A stretch of DNA of 54,374 bases from Streptacidiphilus carbonis (lineage in GTDB: Bacteria; Actinomycetota; Actinomycetes; Streptomycetales; Streptomycetaceae), in the NCBI RefSeq assembly GCF_000787775.1, contig NZ_BBPM01000014.1, positions 48,492 through 102,865 on the forward strand, written 5' to 3'. The position numbers were made by a program, and so were the translations under genes. Of this stretch, positions 27,342-37,497 are shown one piece after another. Every line of letters begins with the position of its first letter. Position 1 is the first letter of the stretch. Below the pieces are notes generated by a model. That model was not told where the DNA came from and made no database searches. It saw only the letters and a program-made list of their open reading frames with translations.

Positions 27342-27419
27342 CCCTGCTCTGACCAGCACACTTCCTCTCAGTTCGACCCGGATGCAGCAGATCGCACACG
27401 GAGACGAGAGGATACCCGG

Positions 27420-28349
27420 GTGTCTACCGACCTGCCGGTACCGCCCGGCTCCGATGAAGCTCCCGTGAACTCGCGGGAGAGTGCGTCAAAAGGCGTGCGC
27501 ACCCCGAAGGTCCGGCGCCTCAGGTGGCGCTGGCGCTCGACCTGGCAATGGGAGATCCTCCTTGTCGTCTACGCCGTCTACGACGGGAGCCGGCTCCTGG
27601 TCCACGGCAAGCAGGACGTCGCCGAGCAGCACGGCCGCGACATCCTCTCGGTCGAGCGGCACCTGGACCTGAGCCCTGAGCACTGGCTGAACCACGCCTT
27701 CTACAACAACGCCTGGCTCGGCATACCCGCCGACTACATGTACGCCACGCTGCACTACATCCTCACCGTGGCCGTGCTGTTCTGGCTGTGGAAGTTCCAC
27801 CGCGAGCACTACCGCCAGGCGCGTACCTGGCTGGGCCTGACCACCATGCTCGGCCTGGTCGGCTTCATCGTCTTCCCGACCGCGCCGCCGCGGATGCTGG
27901 GCGGGGCCTACGACTTCGTGGACACCCTGGCCGAGCACGCCTCCATCGGCTGGTGGGGCGGCGGCGGCGGTACGCCCAAGGGCTTCGGCGATGTGACCAA
28001 CGAGTTCGCGGCGATGCCGAGCCTGCATGTCGGCTGGGCGCTGTGGTGCGGCCTGCTGCTGTTCCGCTACAGCGGCTCACGGGTGGTGCGCATGCTCGGA
28101 CTTGCCTACCCGGCCGTGATCACCATGGTGGTGATGGGCACCGCCAACCACTATCTGCTCGACGCCGTCGCGGGCGTCGGGGTGACCCTGCTGGGTCTGT
28201 GGGCCACCGGCCCGCTGCTGCGGCTGACCGGCCGCCTGCGCCGCCGCGGGGGCGGCGCAGGCAAGGTCGCGGCAGCCCATCTGCCGTCGCAGCGGACGCC
28301 GCAGGACTCGCTGGCGGAGAACCTGGAGGCGGGTGTGCGCCGGGGCTGA
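27420..28349 (+). CDS. PAP2-family membrane phosphatase (IPC-synthase-like)
   Basis: The 309-residue protein has about six membrane segments. Motifs fit the PAP2/inositolphosphotransferase group: VFPTAPPRMLGG, then AMPSLHVGWALW with the catalytic His, and ANHYLLDAVAGV with the second His and Asp. Such enzymes hydrolyse or transfer lipid phosphates on the outer membrane face. The start is GTG at 27420 behind GAGAGGA. A charged, Arg-rich cytoplasmic C-terminus follows the last helix. The lipid substrate is unknown. Confidence 0.87.
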   Translation: MSTDLPVPPGSDEAPVNSRESASKGVRTPKVRRLRWRWRSTWQWEILLVVYAVYDGSRLLVHGKQDVAEQHGRDILSVERHLDLSPEHWLNHAFYNNAWLGIPADYMYATLHYILTVAVLFWLWKFHREHYRQARTWLGLTTMLGLVGFIVFPTAPPRMLGGAYDFVDTLAEHASIGWWGGGGGTPKGFGDVTNEFAAMPSLHVGWALWCGLLLFRYSGSRVVRMLGLAYPAVITMVVMGTANHYLLDAVAGVGVTLLGLWATGPLLRLTGRLRRRGGGAGKVAAAHLPSQRTPQDSLAENLEAGVRRG

Positions 28350-28410
28350 TGCGGCGTCCGGTTGCGGCGTGTCGGTGGCCTGCCGCGGACGGTCCCCGGT
28401 CCGGAACCCC

Positions 28411-29678
<1,268 letters not shown>

Positions 29679-29682
<4 letters not shown>

Positions 29683-30041
29683 AGCTGGGGGGCCGCCTCA
29701 TTCATGACCGGCCACAGCTCCACGGCGTTCTCGGCGGCGTAGGGCATCTCGGCGGCGATCTCCAGCGCCCTGGCCTCGTCCACGCAGTCGAGGAGGTAGT
29801 AGCTGGCCAGGTACTCCTTGGTCTCCAGGTAGGGCCCGTCGGTGACGGCGGGCGCGCCGGCCCGCACCCGGACGGTCCTGGCCTGGACGGCGTCGGCGAG
29901 ACCGTAGGCGCCGAGCAGTTCCCCGGTCCCGAAGAACTTCTTGTTGAAGGCGTCGACCACGGCGACGACCCGGGGCCACTCCTCGGCGGGGTAGGCGCTC
30001 CAGGTCTCCTGGTTGCCGTAGATCATCAGCATGAACTTCAT
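29679..30041 (-). CDS. YCII-related (DGPF) protein
   Basis: The 120-residue protein begins MKFMLMIYGNQETWSAYP and contains AVTDGPYLETKEYLASYYLLD, a variant of the DGPF motif (here DGPY). It matches the small alpha-beta YCII-related domain family that accompanies ECF42 sigma factors and is usually the direct target of the sigma factor. Function is unproven, though a role in sensing or oxidation of small molecules has been proposed. It is first in a two-gene operon, and its stop overlaps the sigma start. Confidence 0.9.
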
Positions 30042-30095
30042 GGGGACTCACTCCTCGCGGCGTCGGCGCCCCTTCCTGGGAGCCTCTCACAGCGT

Positions 30096-30123
30096 GGTCG
30101 GCGCTGCCGCCGACCGCTCGACA
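30096..30123 (-). promoter_or_regulatory. Predicted ECF42 promoter and hairpin
   Basis: On the minus strand TGTCGA (30118-30123), a 17-bp spacer and CGACC (30096-30100) agree with the reported ECF42 consensus (TGTCGA ... CGA). They lie 54 bp before the DGPF start. A perfect inverted repeat with 8-bp arms, GGTCGGCG-N4-CGCCGACC (30096-30115), covers the spacer and -10 and could be an operator. Confidence 0.65.
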
Positions 30124-30154
30124 TCAAGGACGGAGGAGTCCGGGAGATTTTTCC

Positions 30155-31558
30155 TCAGTCCGCCATCCGGTCGATCTGGCGGATCTTGTTGGTCGCGTCC
30201 AGCGCCGCGACCTTGTAGGACTCGGCCAGGGTCGGATAGTTGAAGACCGCGTCCACCAGGTAGTCCACGGTGCCGCCGCAGCCCATCACGGCCTGGCCGA
30301 TGTGGATCAGCTCGGTCGCGCCGGTGCCGAAGCAGTGCACCCCGAGCAGCCGTCGGTCCTCCGGCGAGACCAGCAGCTTCAGCATGCCGTGGGCGTCGCC
30401 GATGATCTGGCCGCGGGCCAGCTCGCGGTAGCGGGCGACGCCGACCTCGAAGGGAACGCAGTCCTCGGTCAGCTGGTCCTCGGTGCGGCCGACATAACTG
30501 ATCTCCGGGATGGTGTAGATCCCGATCGGCTGCAGCTCGGGCATGGGGTGCACCGGCTCGCCGCAGGCGTGGTACGCCGCGGTCCGGCCCTGCTCCATCG
30601 AGGTGGCGGCGAGCGCGGGGAAGCCGATGACGTCGCCGACGGCGTAGATGTGCGGGACCGCGGTGCGGAAGTGCTCGTCCACGGCGATCCGGCCGCGGGC
30701 GTCGGCCGACAGTCCGGCCTTCTGCAGGTCGAGGTCGTCGGTCAGCCCCTGCCGTCCGGCTGAGTACATCACCGCGTCGGCGGGTATCTTCTTGCCGCTC
30801 TCCAACACCGTCAACGTCCCGCGCGGATGCCGCTCCACCGCCGCGACCTTCTCGCCGAAGCGGAAGGTCACCGCCAGGTCCCGCAAGTGGTAGCGGAGCG
30901 CCTCCACCACCTCCTCGTCGCAGAACTCCAGCATCCTGGCGCGCTGCTCCACCACGGTGACCTTGCTGCCCAGTGCGGCGAACATGGAGGCGTACTCCAG
31001 GCCGATCACCCCGGCGCCCACGATCACCATGGAGCGCGGCACCCGCTCCAGGTTGATCACGTTGTCGGAGTCCATGATCGTCCGCTCGTCGAACTCCACC
31101 AGGTCCGGGCGGGCCGGCCGGGTACCGGTCGCGATGACGATGTGATGTGCCGTCAGCAGCCGCTCCTGCCCGGTCATATCGGTCACCGCGACGGTGTTGG
31201 CGTCGACGAAGCGCCCGGTTCCGGCCACCAGGGCGACCTGGTTGCGGGACAGCTGACTGCGGATCACATCGACCTCGCGGCCCACCACATGCTGGGTCCT
31301 GGCGGTCAGGTCGGCGACGGTGATCTCGTCCTTGAGCCGGTAGCTCTGCCCGTAGAGGTCGCGCTGGGTCAGCCCGGTGAGGTAGAGCACCGCCTCGCGC
31401 AGGGTCTTGGACGGGATGGTGCCGGTATGGATGGAGACCCCGCCGACCCGGTCGGGGCGTTCGACGACGGCGACCCTGCGGCCGAGCTTGGCGGCGGCGA
31501 TGGCGGCCTTCTGGCCCCCGGGTCCGGAACCGATCACGAGCATGTCGAATTCGGGCAC
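30155..31558 (-). CDS. sthA: Soluble NAD(P)+ transhydrogenase
   Basis: This 467-residue flavoprotein balances NADPH and NADH by hydride transfer between them. It has the FAD-binding motif [20 protein letters not shown], then [19 protein letters not shown], where the redox Cys pair of dihydrolipoamide dehydrogenases is replaced, as is typical for SthA. The NAD(P)-binding part is [20 protein letters not shown]. The dimerisation domain contains [13 protein letters not shown] and [15 protein letters not shown]. The start is GTG at 31558. A Shine-Dalgarno is lacking, and a CAGACT hexamer nearby hints at leaderless translation. Regulation is not evident. Confidence 0.93.
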   Translation of the reverse strand: MPEFDMLVIGSGPGGQKAAIAAAKLGRRVAVVERPDRVGGVSIHTGTIPSKTLREAVLYLTGLTQRDLYGQSYRLKDEITVADLTARTQHVVGREVDVIRSQLSRNQVALVAGTGRFVDANTVAVTDMTGQERLLTAHHIVIATGTRPARPDLVEFDERTIMDSDNVINLERVPRSMVIVGAGVIGLEYASMFAALGSKVTVVEQRARMLEFCDEEVVEALRYHLRDLAVTFRFGEKVAAVERHPRGTLTVLESGKKIPADAVMYSAGRQGLTDDLDLQKAGLSADARGRIAVDEHFRTAVPHIYAVGDVIGFPALAATSMEQGRTAAYHACGEPVHPMPELQPIGIYTIPEISYVGRTEDQLTEDCVPFEVGVARYRELARGQIIGDAHGMLKLLVSPEDRRLLGVHCFGTGATELIHIGQAVMGCGGTVDYLVDAVFNYPTLAESYKVAALDATNKIRQIDRMAD

Positions 31559-31607
31559 GGTGACGAGTCTGGCAGCCGACCACGCCCCAGCGGAAGGACG
31601 GACCGGG

Positions 31608-32051
31608 TTATGAGTCGTCGCCGTCCCCCTGCGGGTTCAGCACCGCCGAGTACGCCTTGTCCTCGGATCGCCGGCGCAGCCGCCAGCCGTCCGGGGTGCG
31701 CACCAGGCTGTCCACGTACCAGAGCCCGCAGACCAGCACCGACTCCGAGTCGGACACGGCCATCGGGTTGTGGCACATGGTCCGCGCCGTGGCCCGGTCG
31801 CCGTCCACGGTGACCGCGCAGTTGGCGACCAGGTGCTGGGTCGCCGAGAACAGCGGCATGGTGAGGTCCAGGAACGAGGTGATCTCGTCCACCGTCCCGC
31901 ACGGCCCGCCGAAGGCGGTGTAGTCGATGACGGCGTCCTCGGTGAACAGCTCCTTGAACAGAGTCCACTCCCGGGTGTCCACCGCATGCGCGTAACGGAC
32001 CATCAGGTCCTGGATCTCCAGGCGGTCGGAGATCTCCTGCAGCGTCATCAT
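31608..32051 (-). CDS. NTF2-like (SnoaL) family protein
   Basis: The 147-residue protein has an NTF2-like cone fold: [20 protein letters not shown] at the N-terminus, [35 protein letters not shown] and [19 protein letters not shown] at the end. This SnoaL-type pattern is shared by small dehydratases, ketosteroid isomerases and non-catalytic binders. The double ATG at 32051/32048 leaves the exact start uncertain by one residue. No Shine-Dalgarno is strong. The gene is independent of sthA, and its substrate is unknown. Confidence 0.82.
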   Translation of the reverse strand: MMTLQEISDRLEIQDLMVRYAHAVDTREWTLFKELFTEDAVIDYTAFGGPCGTVDEITSFLDLTMPLFSATQHLVANCAVTVDGDRATARTMCHNPMAVSDSESVLVCGLWYVDSLVRTPDGWRLRRRSEDKAYSAVLNPQGDGDDS

Positions 32052-32127
32052 GGCCGCCAGTGTGAGCACACCACCCGAAGAAGAGAAGACCCGTACCCGC
32101 CCGCGACCCCGGAACGCCCCCCGGGCG

Positions 32128-32922
32128 TCACCTCAGTGCGCGGCTGCCGGTGATCAGGCGTTCGCGGTCGAAGACGGCGGCCACGGCGCGCCAGCCGAGG
32201 GAGTCGACGACCAGCAGCACGGCGGCCAGGGTGACGGCGAGGCGCAGCGTGGGGTGGATGACGTTGAAGGACATCAGCGAGGAGACGGCGAGCGGTGGCA
32301 GGCTGGCGAGGGTGCCGAGCTGCTGGGCCACCCGGACGTCGCTGACGCGGGCCGAGATGGCGATCACCACCCAGATCGACCATCCGGCCACCAGCGGCGT
32401 GAACAGCAGTTGGGCGAGCAGTTGCGGACCGCGCAGCGCGGCGGTGGCCACCGCCGGCTGGGCGAACAGTTCGGCGCAGCCCAGGAAGACGCCGAACATG
32501 GTGTAGGAGATGAACAGGGTCGGCAGCAGCGCCGCCAGGGCCTTGCCTACCAGGAACTCCTCGGCGCGGATCGGGGTGGTCAGCACCGGTTCCAGGGTGC
32601 CCTGGTCGCGTTCGCCGATCACCGAGTAGGCCGAGATCGCGGCCGGCACCATGGCCGGGACGATCAGCAGGTACAGCATGGCGAGTCCGATGCGCGTGTC
32701 CAGCGCGGACGTAGGCAGACCCGCGGGCATGGTGAGGAGCTCGACGGTCGGCAGCACCATGAAGACGAGCGGCACCACGGCCATCGTGCCCACGATGAAG
32801 CGGTTGCGCCGGAAGTCGCGCAACTCCTTGCGGAAGACGGCCCTGATCCGCCCGGCGCTCATGCCGCCGAACCCGGCGCCGGCTCCGCCCCTCCTCAGAC
32901 TTCTGATCACGCTCATGCTCAT
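32128..32922 (-). CDS. ABC-2 type transporter permease
   Basis: The 264-residue membrane protein has about six helices and the ABC-2 pattern FRKELRDFRRNRFIV followed by ISAYSVIGERDQGTLEPVLT, a loop common in NatB-like drug or sodium exporters. Its ATG at 32922 overlaps the stop of the ATPase gene (ATGA), so the two are translated together. A second Met at 32916 is also possible. With the ATPase it forms an exporter controlled through the palindrome upstream of the ATPase gene. Confidence 0.9.
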   Translation of the reverse strand: MSMSVIRSLRRGGAGAGFGGMSAGRIRAVFRKELRDFRRNRFIVGTMAVVPLVFMVLPTVELLTMPAGLPTSALDTRIGLAMLYLLIVPAMVPAAISAYSVIGERDQGTLEPVLTTPIRAEEFLVGKALAALLPTLFISYTMFGVFLGCAELFAQPAVATAALRGPQLLAQLLFTPLVAGWSIWVVIAISARVSDVRVAQQLGTLASLPPLAVSSLMSFNVIHPTLRLAVTLAAVLLVVDSLGWRAVAAVFDRERLITGSRALR

Positions 32923-33866
32923 GCCGCCGAGACCTCCGGGTCGGATTCGATCAGTCGGAGGTAGACGTCCTCCAGGGAATGCTGCGACTGGCTCAGCGAC
33001 AGCACATCGGCGTCGGCCGCCACCAGCGCGCGGACCGCCGCCGGTGCGGCGCTGTCCGGGTCCGACACCGCCAGCACATAGGCGCCGGAACCGTCCAGCT
33101 GCCAGCTCTCGACGCCGTCCAGTGCGCCGAAGACCCGGTCCGGATCCGCCAGCGGAGCCCGGGTCCTGACCTCCAGTGACTTGCGGAACAGCCGCTCGCG
33201 CAGTTCGTCCGGGCGGCCGATGGTGCGCAGCGTGGTGTTCATGATGGCCACGCGGTCGCACAGCCGCTCGGCCTCGGCCAGCCGGTGCGTGGTCAGGAAG
33301 ATGGTCACGCCGCGTCCGCGCAGGTCGGCGATCAGGTCGTGCACCTCGCGGGCGGCGACCGGGTCGAGACCCGAGGTCGGCTCGTCCAGGAACAGCACCG
33401 TCGGGTCGTTGAGCAGCGCCCGTGCCAGGCCGACGCGCTGCCGCAACCCCTTGGACAGGGCACGGCACGGATCGCCGGCCCGATCGCTCAGATTGACGGC
33501 CCGCAGGGCGCGTTCGATGCGGTCGCGGGCGCCGGGCAGCTCATGGAGTCCGGCGAAGAACTCCAGGTTCTCGGCCACGGTCAGCCTGAGGTAGAGCCCC
33601 GGCGACTCCGGCATGACCGAGATCCGCCGGCGGATGCCGACCCCGTTGGCGGGGGTCAGCGGGAGTCCGGCGACCACGGCCGAACCGGCCGTGGGGGCGA
33701 TCAGCGTGCCCAGGGTGCGCACCGTGCTGGTCTTGCCCGCGCCGTTGGGGCCGAGGAAGCCGAAGACCTCCCCGGGCTCCACGGTGAAGGACGCCTCGGA
33801 GAAGGCGGTGCGACCGCCGAAATGCTTGGTCAGGCCCTCTACGACGAGAGCCGGTGTGCTGCTCAT
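32919..33866 (-). CDS. ABC transporter ATP-binding protein, NatA-like
   Basis: The 315-residue ATPase shows the Walker A FGFLGPNGAGKTSTVR, signature LSKGLRQRVGLARALL, Walker B LFLDEPTSGLDPVA and switch His in LTTHRLAEAERLCD. LSKGLRQ in place of LSGGQ is normal for the drug/Na+ exporter subgroup. A C-terminal regulatory extension of about 90 residues follows. There is no Shine-Dalgarno. A promoter 17-spaced with its -10 inside the palindrome puts transcription start on the ATG, so the mRNA is leaderless and access is controlled by the operator. It follows the RHH gene by 18 bp. Confidence 0.93.
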   Translation of the reverse strand: MSSTPALVVEGLTKHFGGRTAFSEASFTVEPGEVFGFLGPNGAGKTSTVRTLGTLIAPTAGSAVVAGLPLTPANGVGIRRRISVMPESPGLYLRLTVAENLEFFAGLHELPGARDRIERALRAVNLSDRAGDPCRALSKGLRQRVGLARALLNDPTVLFLDEPTSGLDPVAAREVHDLIADLRGRGVTIFLTTHRLAEAERLCDRVAIMNTTLRTIGRPDELRERLFRKSLEVRTRAPLADPDRVFGALDGVESWQLDGSGAYVLAVSDPDSAAPAAVRALVAADADVLSLSQSQHSLEDVYLRLIESDPEVSAA

Positions 33867-33870
33867 ATTT

Positions 33871-33886
33871 AAAGTGATATCACTTT
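33871..33886. promoter_or_regulatory. Operator A, AT-rich palindrome ahead of the ABC genes
   Basis: AAAGTGATATCACTTT is a perfect 16-bp palindrome starting 4 bp before the ATPase ATG. On the minus strand TTGCCC (33897-33902), a 17-bp spacer and TATCAC (33874-33879) form a promoter whose -10 lies within it. Confidence 0.8.
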
Positions 33887-34160
33887 ATTCGGAGGGGGGC
33901 AATGGCCGCTCGGACGGCGGCTCCTGGGACGGCTCCGCGGCCTCCACCGCCTCCACCGCCTCCGTCGCCTGCTTCGGCGGCCGCCCGCGCCGGGGCAGGC
34001 TGCCGACGTTGCCCGGCAGTCGCCCGGCCTGCCCCAGTGCCTGCCGCAACAGCACCTCGATCTGCGCGTTGGTGCTGCGCAGCTCGTCCCCCGCCCAGCG
34101 CGCCAGTGCGTCGTGGACGGCGGGATCCAGCCGCAGCAGGATCTTCTTGCGCTCGCTCAC
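33885..34160 (-). CDS. Ribbon-helix-helix DNA-binding protein
   Basis: The 91-residue protein has an Arc/MetJ-like ribbon-helix-helix at residues 4-46: strand KKILLRLD, helix [16 protein letters not shown], then [15 protein letters not shown] Pro/Glu/Ala-rich tail makes up the rest. RHH proteins bind short palindromes as dimers of dimers. Between the SPFH and ABC genes, and with AT-rich palindromes flanking the cassette, it is the best candidate for the regulator of both. It begins 9 bp after the SPFH stop, so it shares the SPFH transcript. Proof of binding is lacking. Confidence 0.85.
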   Translation of the reverse strand: MSERKKILLRLDPAVHDALARWAGDELRSTNAQIEVLLRQALGQAGRLPGNVGSLPRRGRPPKQATEAVEAVEAAEPSQEPPSERPLPPSE

Positions 34161-34169
34161 AGCCCCCGC

Positions 34170-35051
34170 TTACTGGTAGAGCGTCCCGGTGTTGACCACC
34201 GGTTGGGTGCCGTGCTCGCTGCACAGAACCACCAGGAGATTGCTGACCATCACGGCCTTGCGCTCCTCGTCGAGGTCCACCACGTCCTCCTCGGCGAGTT
34301 GGTCCAGCGCCATCCGCACCATACCGACCGCGCCCTCGACCAGCCGCCGACGGGCGTCCACCACGGCGTCGGCCTGCTGGCGGCGCAGCATCGCCTGGGC
34401 GATCTCCGGCGCGTAGGACAGCCGGGCGATCCGCGACTCGATGATGGTCAGTCCGGCCGGGGCGACCCGTTCGGCGATCTCCGCCGACAGCCGCGAGGTG
34501 ATCTCCTCGGCGTTCTCCCGCAGCGACAGCCCGGTGCCGCCGCGGGAGTCGTACGGGTAGCTCCCGGCGATGTGCCGCACCGCGGTGTCCGTCTGAGTGC
34601 CGACGAAGGCCACCACGTTCTCCACCGAGTACACCGACTTGGCGGTGTCGGCCACCTGCCACACCACGACGGCGGCCATCTCGATGGGGTTGCCGTCCGC
34701 GTCGTTGACCTTCAGCGTCGCCGTCTCGTGGTTGCGGATCCGGGTCGACACCCGGGCCCGCTTGGCGAAGGGGTTGACCCAGCACAGGCCGTTGGTGCGG
34801 ACGGTCCCCAGGTAGCGGCCGAACAGGGTGACCACCCGGGCCTGCCCCGGGGCGACCGCGGTGAGCCCGGCCAGCGCCGGCGCGCCGGCGAGGATCAGCA
34901 GGATCCCGGCGGCGTTGGCCCCCGAGCCCGATCCCGCCTTGAGGACGACGATGCCGGCGGCCACCAGCACCAGCCCGACCGGCAGGGCGATCCCGCCGGG
35001 CACCCGGCTCGCCGCCCGTTCACTCACTGCTACTGACACCGTCGTGTTCAT
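34170..35051 (-). CDS. SPFH/Band-7 domain membrane protein
   Basis: The 293-residue protein has two N-terminal hydrophobic stretches ([18 protein letters not shown] and [17 protein letters not shown]) and then an SPFH domain: [53 protein letters not shown] and [19 protein letters not shown]. It ends with a helical segment [21 protein letters not shown], then [23 protein letters not shown] proteins form membrane rafts or cages and often respond to envelope stress. GAGGAG precedes the ATG. It leads the cassette with the RHH protein, and an operator copy lies 60 bp upstream. Confidence 0.92.
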   Translation of the reverse strand: MNTTVSVAVSERAASRVPGGIALPVGLVLVAAGIVVLKAGSGSGANAAGILLILAGAPALAGLTAVAPGQARVVTLFGRYLGTVRTNGLCWVNPFAKRARVSTRIRNHETATLKVNDADGNPIEMAAVVVWQVADTAKSVYSVENVVAFVGTQTDTAVRHIAGSYPYDSRGGTGLSLRENAEEITSRLSAEIAERVAPAGLTIIESRIARLSYAPEIAQAMLRRQQADAVVDARRRLVEGAVGMVRMALDQLAEEDVVDLDEERKAVMVSNLLVVLCSEHGTQPVVNTGTLYQ

Positions 35052-35110
35052 CCCGGCTCTCCTCGCGTCGACATGCGCGAGCGCTGGAGACGCCCGTGCG
35101 TCACCAGCTT

Positions 35111-35126
35111 ATAGTGATATCACTTT
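35111..35126. promoter_or_regulatory. Operator B, palindrome ahead of the SPFH gene
   Basis: ATAGTGATATCACTTT differs from operator A at one base, and the 12-bp core AGTGATATCACT (35113-35124) is identical. It ends in the stop of the VOC gene and lies 60 bp before the SPFH ATG. A promoter is likely but no clear -35 was seen. Confidence 0.75.
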
Positions 35127-35565
35127 ACGAGCGAGCCTCGCCGCGATAGGTGCCGAAGGACCAGCGGTTGCCTTCCGGGTCGCGCGCGGCGAAGTCCCGG
35201 GAGCCGTAGTCGGTGTCGTGCGGTTCCGCGGTGATCTCGGCGCCGGCCGCGCGGGCCCGGGCGCAGAGGGCGTCCGGGGCGTCGGTGACGACGTACGCGC
35301 CGAAACCGCCGGGACGCAGCGACCAGTTGTCGGCGTCGTCGTCCGGACGGGTGGAGCCGAGCATGATCCCGCCGCCGGGCGGCCAGGCCAGTTCGGCGTG
35401 GTGCACGATGTCGCCCTCGCCGTAGCGGCAGGTGACGTCGAAGCCGAAGGCGTCGACCAGGAAGGCGATCAGCGCCGGGGCGTCGGTCGCCCGCAGCGTG
35501 GGCCAGACCTGCGGCGGGGGCGTCCTGCCGTCATCGGACGTCGGGGCGCTGGGAGCCGTGCTCAT
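35125..35565 (-). CDS. VOC (glyoxalase/bleomycin-resistance) family protein
   Basis: The 146-residue protein has the VOC beta-alpha-beta repeats: VWPTLRATDAPALIAFLVDAF, HAELAWPPGGGIMLGS, GFGAYVVTDAPDALCARARA and FAARDPEGNRWSFGTY. The last is the typical metal-binding Asp-Pro-Glu/Asp segment of this superfamily, although full metal ligation cannot be judged from sequence. GAGGAGG before the ATG confirms the start. It could act in resistance or small-molecule turnover. It stands alone upstream of the SPFH cassette. Confidence 0.88.
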   Translation of the reverse strand: MSTAPSAPTSDDGRTPPPQVWPTLRATDAPALIAFLVDAFGFDVTCRYGEGDIVHHAELAWPPGGGIMLGSTRPDDDADNWSLRPGGFGAYVVTDAPDALCARARAAGAEITAEPHDTDYGSRDFAARDPEGNRWSFGTYRGEARS

Positions 35566-35616
35566 GTCGGGACCTCCTCATTGAGTGCCGGTCCCAGTGT
35601 CGCCCCCGCCGCGGGC

Positions 35617-37377
35617 TCACCGCAGCACGCGGTCCAGGAAGGCGCTGCTGAACACCCCGGCCGGGTCGAGCGCCTTCAGGGTCGCCACGGCCGCGTCCCA
35701 GCCGTCGCCCGCGGCCTGGCCGGCCCGGTAGGAGTCGGGGATGGCCCCGGTGATCACCGCGTCGTCGGTCCACGCGCCGGCGGCGGTGTTCGCCCACTCC
35801 TTGGACCACTCGGCGTGCACCTGGCCGTAGCCGCCCATGTTGCCGCGGATGAACGCCTCCATCTCGCCGGTGAACTGGTGGTCGTAGGGGGTGACCGGGA
35901 TGGTGGTCATGTCGAACCAGACCGCGGTGTCCCACTCGGGGTGGTCCGGACGGGGGCGCAGCGTGGAGAGCTGGGCCCCGAGCGCGCCGGCGACCTGGCA
36001 GTCCGCCGGGTCGTCCAGGCCGGTGACCCGGATCTCCAGCGGGCCGTTCATCGGGTACCGGCCCTGGGCCGCGTAGGCGGCGAGCTTGGCCGTGTACTCG
36101 GCGTAGAACTCGCTGACGGCGCGTTGGACGTTGGCCCCGCTGGTGACCACGTTCCAGCAGGTCGAGGTGATCCGCAGGGTGGTGGGCCGGACATAGAGCA
36201 GCACGTCGCTGGACCAGCCCCAGATGTCCCAGGTGCCGGTGGCGATCAGTCCGGCGCCGACCCCGGACATCTGCGCGGCGGTGAAGGTGGGGGTGGCCGC
36301 GGCGTCACCGGCGATGATCTCGGCCAGCAGGTCGGAGATGTTCTTGGCGACGATGTCGTTGAAGGTGAAGTTGTAGGGGCCGGTGACCGCTCGGCTGGTC
36401 CACGGCTGGCTCGGGGTGGGCGTGATCACCCGCAGCCAGGGCGAAGCGGTGTTGGGGAACCAGATGCAGACCACCCGCCCCGAGCCGTTGACATAACTGG
36501 CCAGCGACTGCGAGCCGGCGCTCGCGGACGGGGCGAAGAGGTTGGCGGCGCTGACGTTGAACCAGCTCTGGCAGCGCACCCGCTGGTCGGCGCCGACGCG
36601 CAGGGTGGCCTCGGTGATGAAGGCCCGGCCGACATGGGTGATCAGCGCCTGGATCTGCGGGTCGGTGCGCTGGAAGGTGCGCAGCACATAGGCGGACGAG
36701 GCCGTGTCCCAGACCACCGCGGTCAGGCTGACGACCAGGTTGCCGACCGAGCCGTAGGTGTGGCCGGGCAGCCTGGTCTCCCCCGTGGCCGGGACGCCGG
36801 TGCCGCGGCCGCCGGTGGCCAGCACGCCGCCGAGGGTGGCGGCGCCGAGCACCGGGAAGCCGGTGAGGCCGTAGCCGGCGGTCTTCAGGGTGCCCAGGAA
36901 GGTGTCCATGGTGACGCCGGGCTGCGCGGTGACACTGGCGGGGGTCGTACCGGAGGCGGGGTGGACGGTGACCGCGGTGAGGTGCTGGGTGCAGTCGACC
37001 AGCAGGGTGTCGGCCGCCGGGGTGGCCGGGTCCACCACGACCGGGGACCAGCTGTAGGCGCCGCCGAGCGGACGCAGCCGCCAGCCCTGGGCGTGGGCCC
37101 AGTTGGCGAGGGTGACCACGTCCTGGGGGGTGGCCGGGGCGCAGGTCCACAGCCCGTCGACGGTGACCTCCTCGGACCAGTTCTGGAAGGTCTGCTGGTA
37201 GAGCGTGATCCCGGCCGGGAAGGACGGCGGGGCCGCCAGAGTGCTGGCGGCGCTGGCGGCCGGGATGCGTCCGAGCGGGGTCCACTGCACCGCGGTGGCG
37301 GCCAGGGCGGCCGCCGCGGCCCCGCCGAGCAGGGTCCTGCGGCTCGGACCGGTGGCGTCGTGGCTGGTCAGGTCCAT
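35617..37377 (-). CDS. Tat-exported FAD-linked oxidase, type II cholesterol-oxidase-like
   Basis: The 586-residue flavoenzyme starts at the ATG at 37377, preceded by GGAGGG. A Tat signal (SRRTLLGGAAAAALAAT) covers residues about 12-45. The FAD-binding PCMH part shows WRLRPLGGAYSWSP and LGGVLATGGRGTGVPATGET. The C-terminal part resembles the cholesterol-oxidase substrate-binding domain of the VAO family, ending KALDPAGVFSSAFLDRVL. Type II cholesterol oxidases carry covalent FAD and turn cholesterol into cholestenone. Since related enzymes accept other alcohols, the substrate is not fixed. A palindrome upstream suggests control by a TetR-type regulator that is not in this window. Confidence 0.85.
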   Translation of the reverse strand: MDLTSHDATGPSRRTLLGGAAAAALAATAVQWTPLGRIPAASAASTLAAPPSFPAGITLYQQTFQNWSEEVTVDGLWTCAPATPQDVVTLANWAHAQGWRLRPLGGAYSWSPVVVDPATPAADTLLVDCTQHLTAVTVHPASGTTPASVTAQPGVTMDTFLGTLKTAGYGLTGFPVLGAATLGGVLATGGRGTGVPATGETRLPGHTYGSVGNLVVSLTAVVWDTASSAYVLRTFQRTDPQIQALITHVGRAFITEATLRVGADQRVRCQSWFNVSAANLFAPSASAGSQSLASYVNGSGRVVCIWFPNTASPWLRVITPTPSQPWTSRAVTGPYNFTFNDIVAKNISDLLAEIIAGDAAATPTFTAAQMSGVGAGLIATGTWDIWGWSSDVLLYVRPTTLRITSTCWNVVTSGANVQRAVSEFYAEYTAKLAAYAAQGRYPMNGPLEIRVTGLDDPADCQVAGALGAQLSTLRPRPDHPEWDTAVWFDMTTIPVTPYDHQFTGEMEAFIRGNMGGYGQVHAEWSKEWANTAAGAWTDDAVITGAIPDSYRAGQAAGDGWDAAVATLKALDPAGVFSSAFLDRVLR

Positions 37378-37413
37378 CGCTGCGGCCCTCCGGGCGTCAG
37401 TCGCGCACCGTTC

Positions 37414-37428
37414 CTGACGGTGCGTCAG
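37414..37428. promoter_or_regulatory. TetR-like palindrome upstream of the oxidase gene
   Basis: CTGACG-gtg-CGTCAG has perfect 6-bp arms around 3 bp, 37 bp before the oxidase start. This symmetry fits a TetR-type operator. No regulator gene is next to it. Confidence 0.45.
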
Positions 37429-37497
37429 CTGACAACGTGGAACCTTGACCATGAGAAGTCAAGGCATGCGCCGAAGCCCTCTGCTCCGCCGCTGGAC

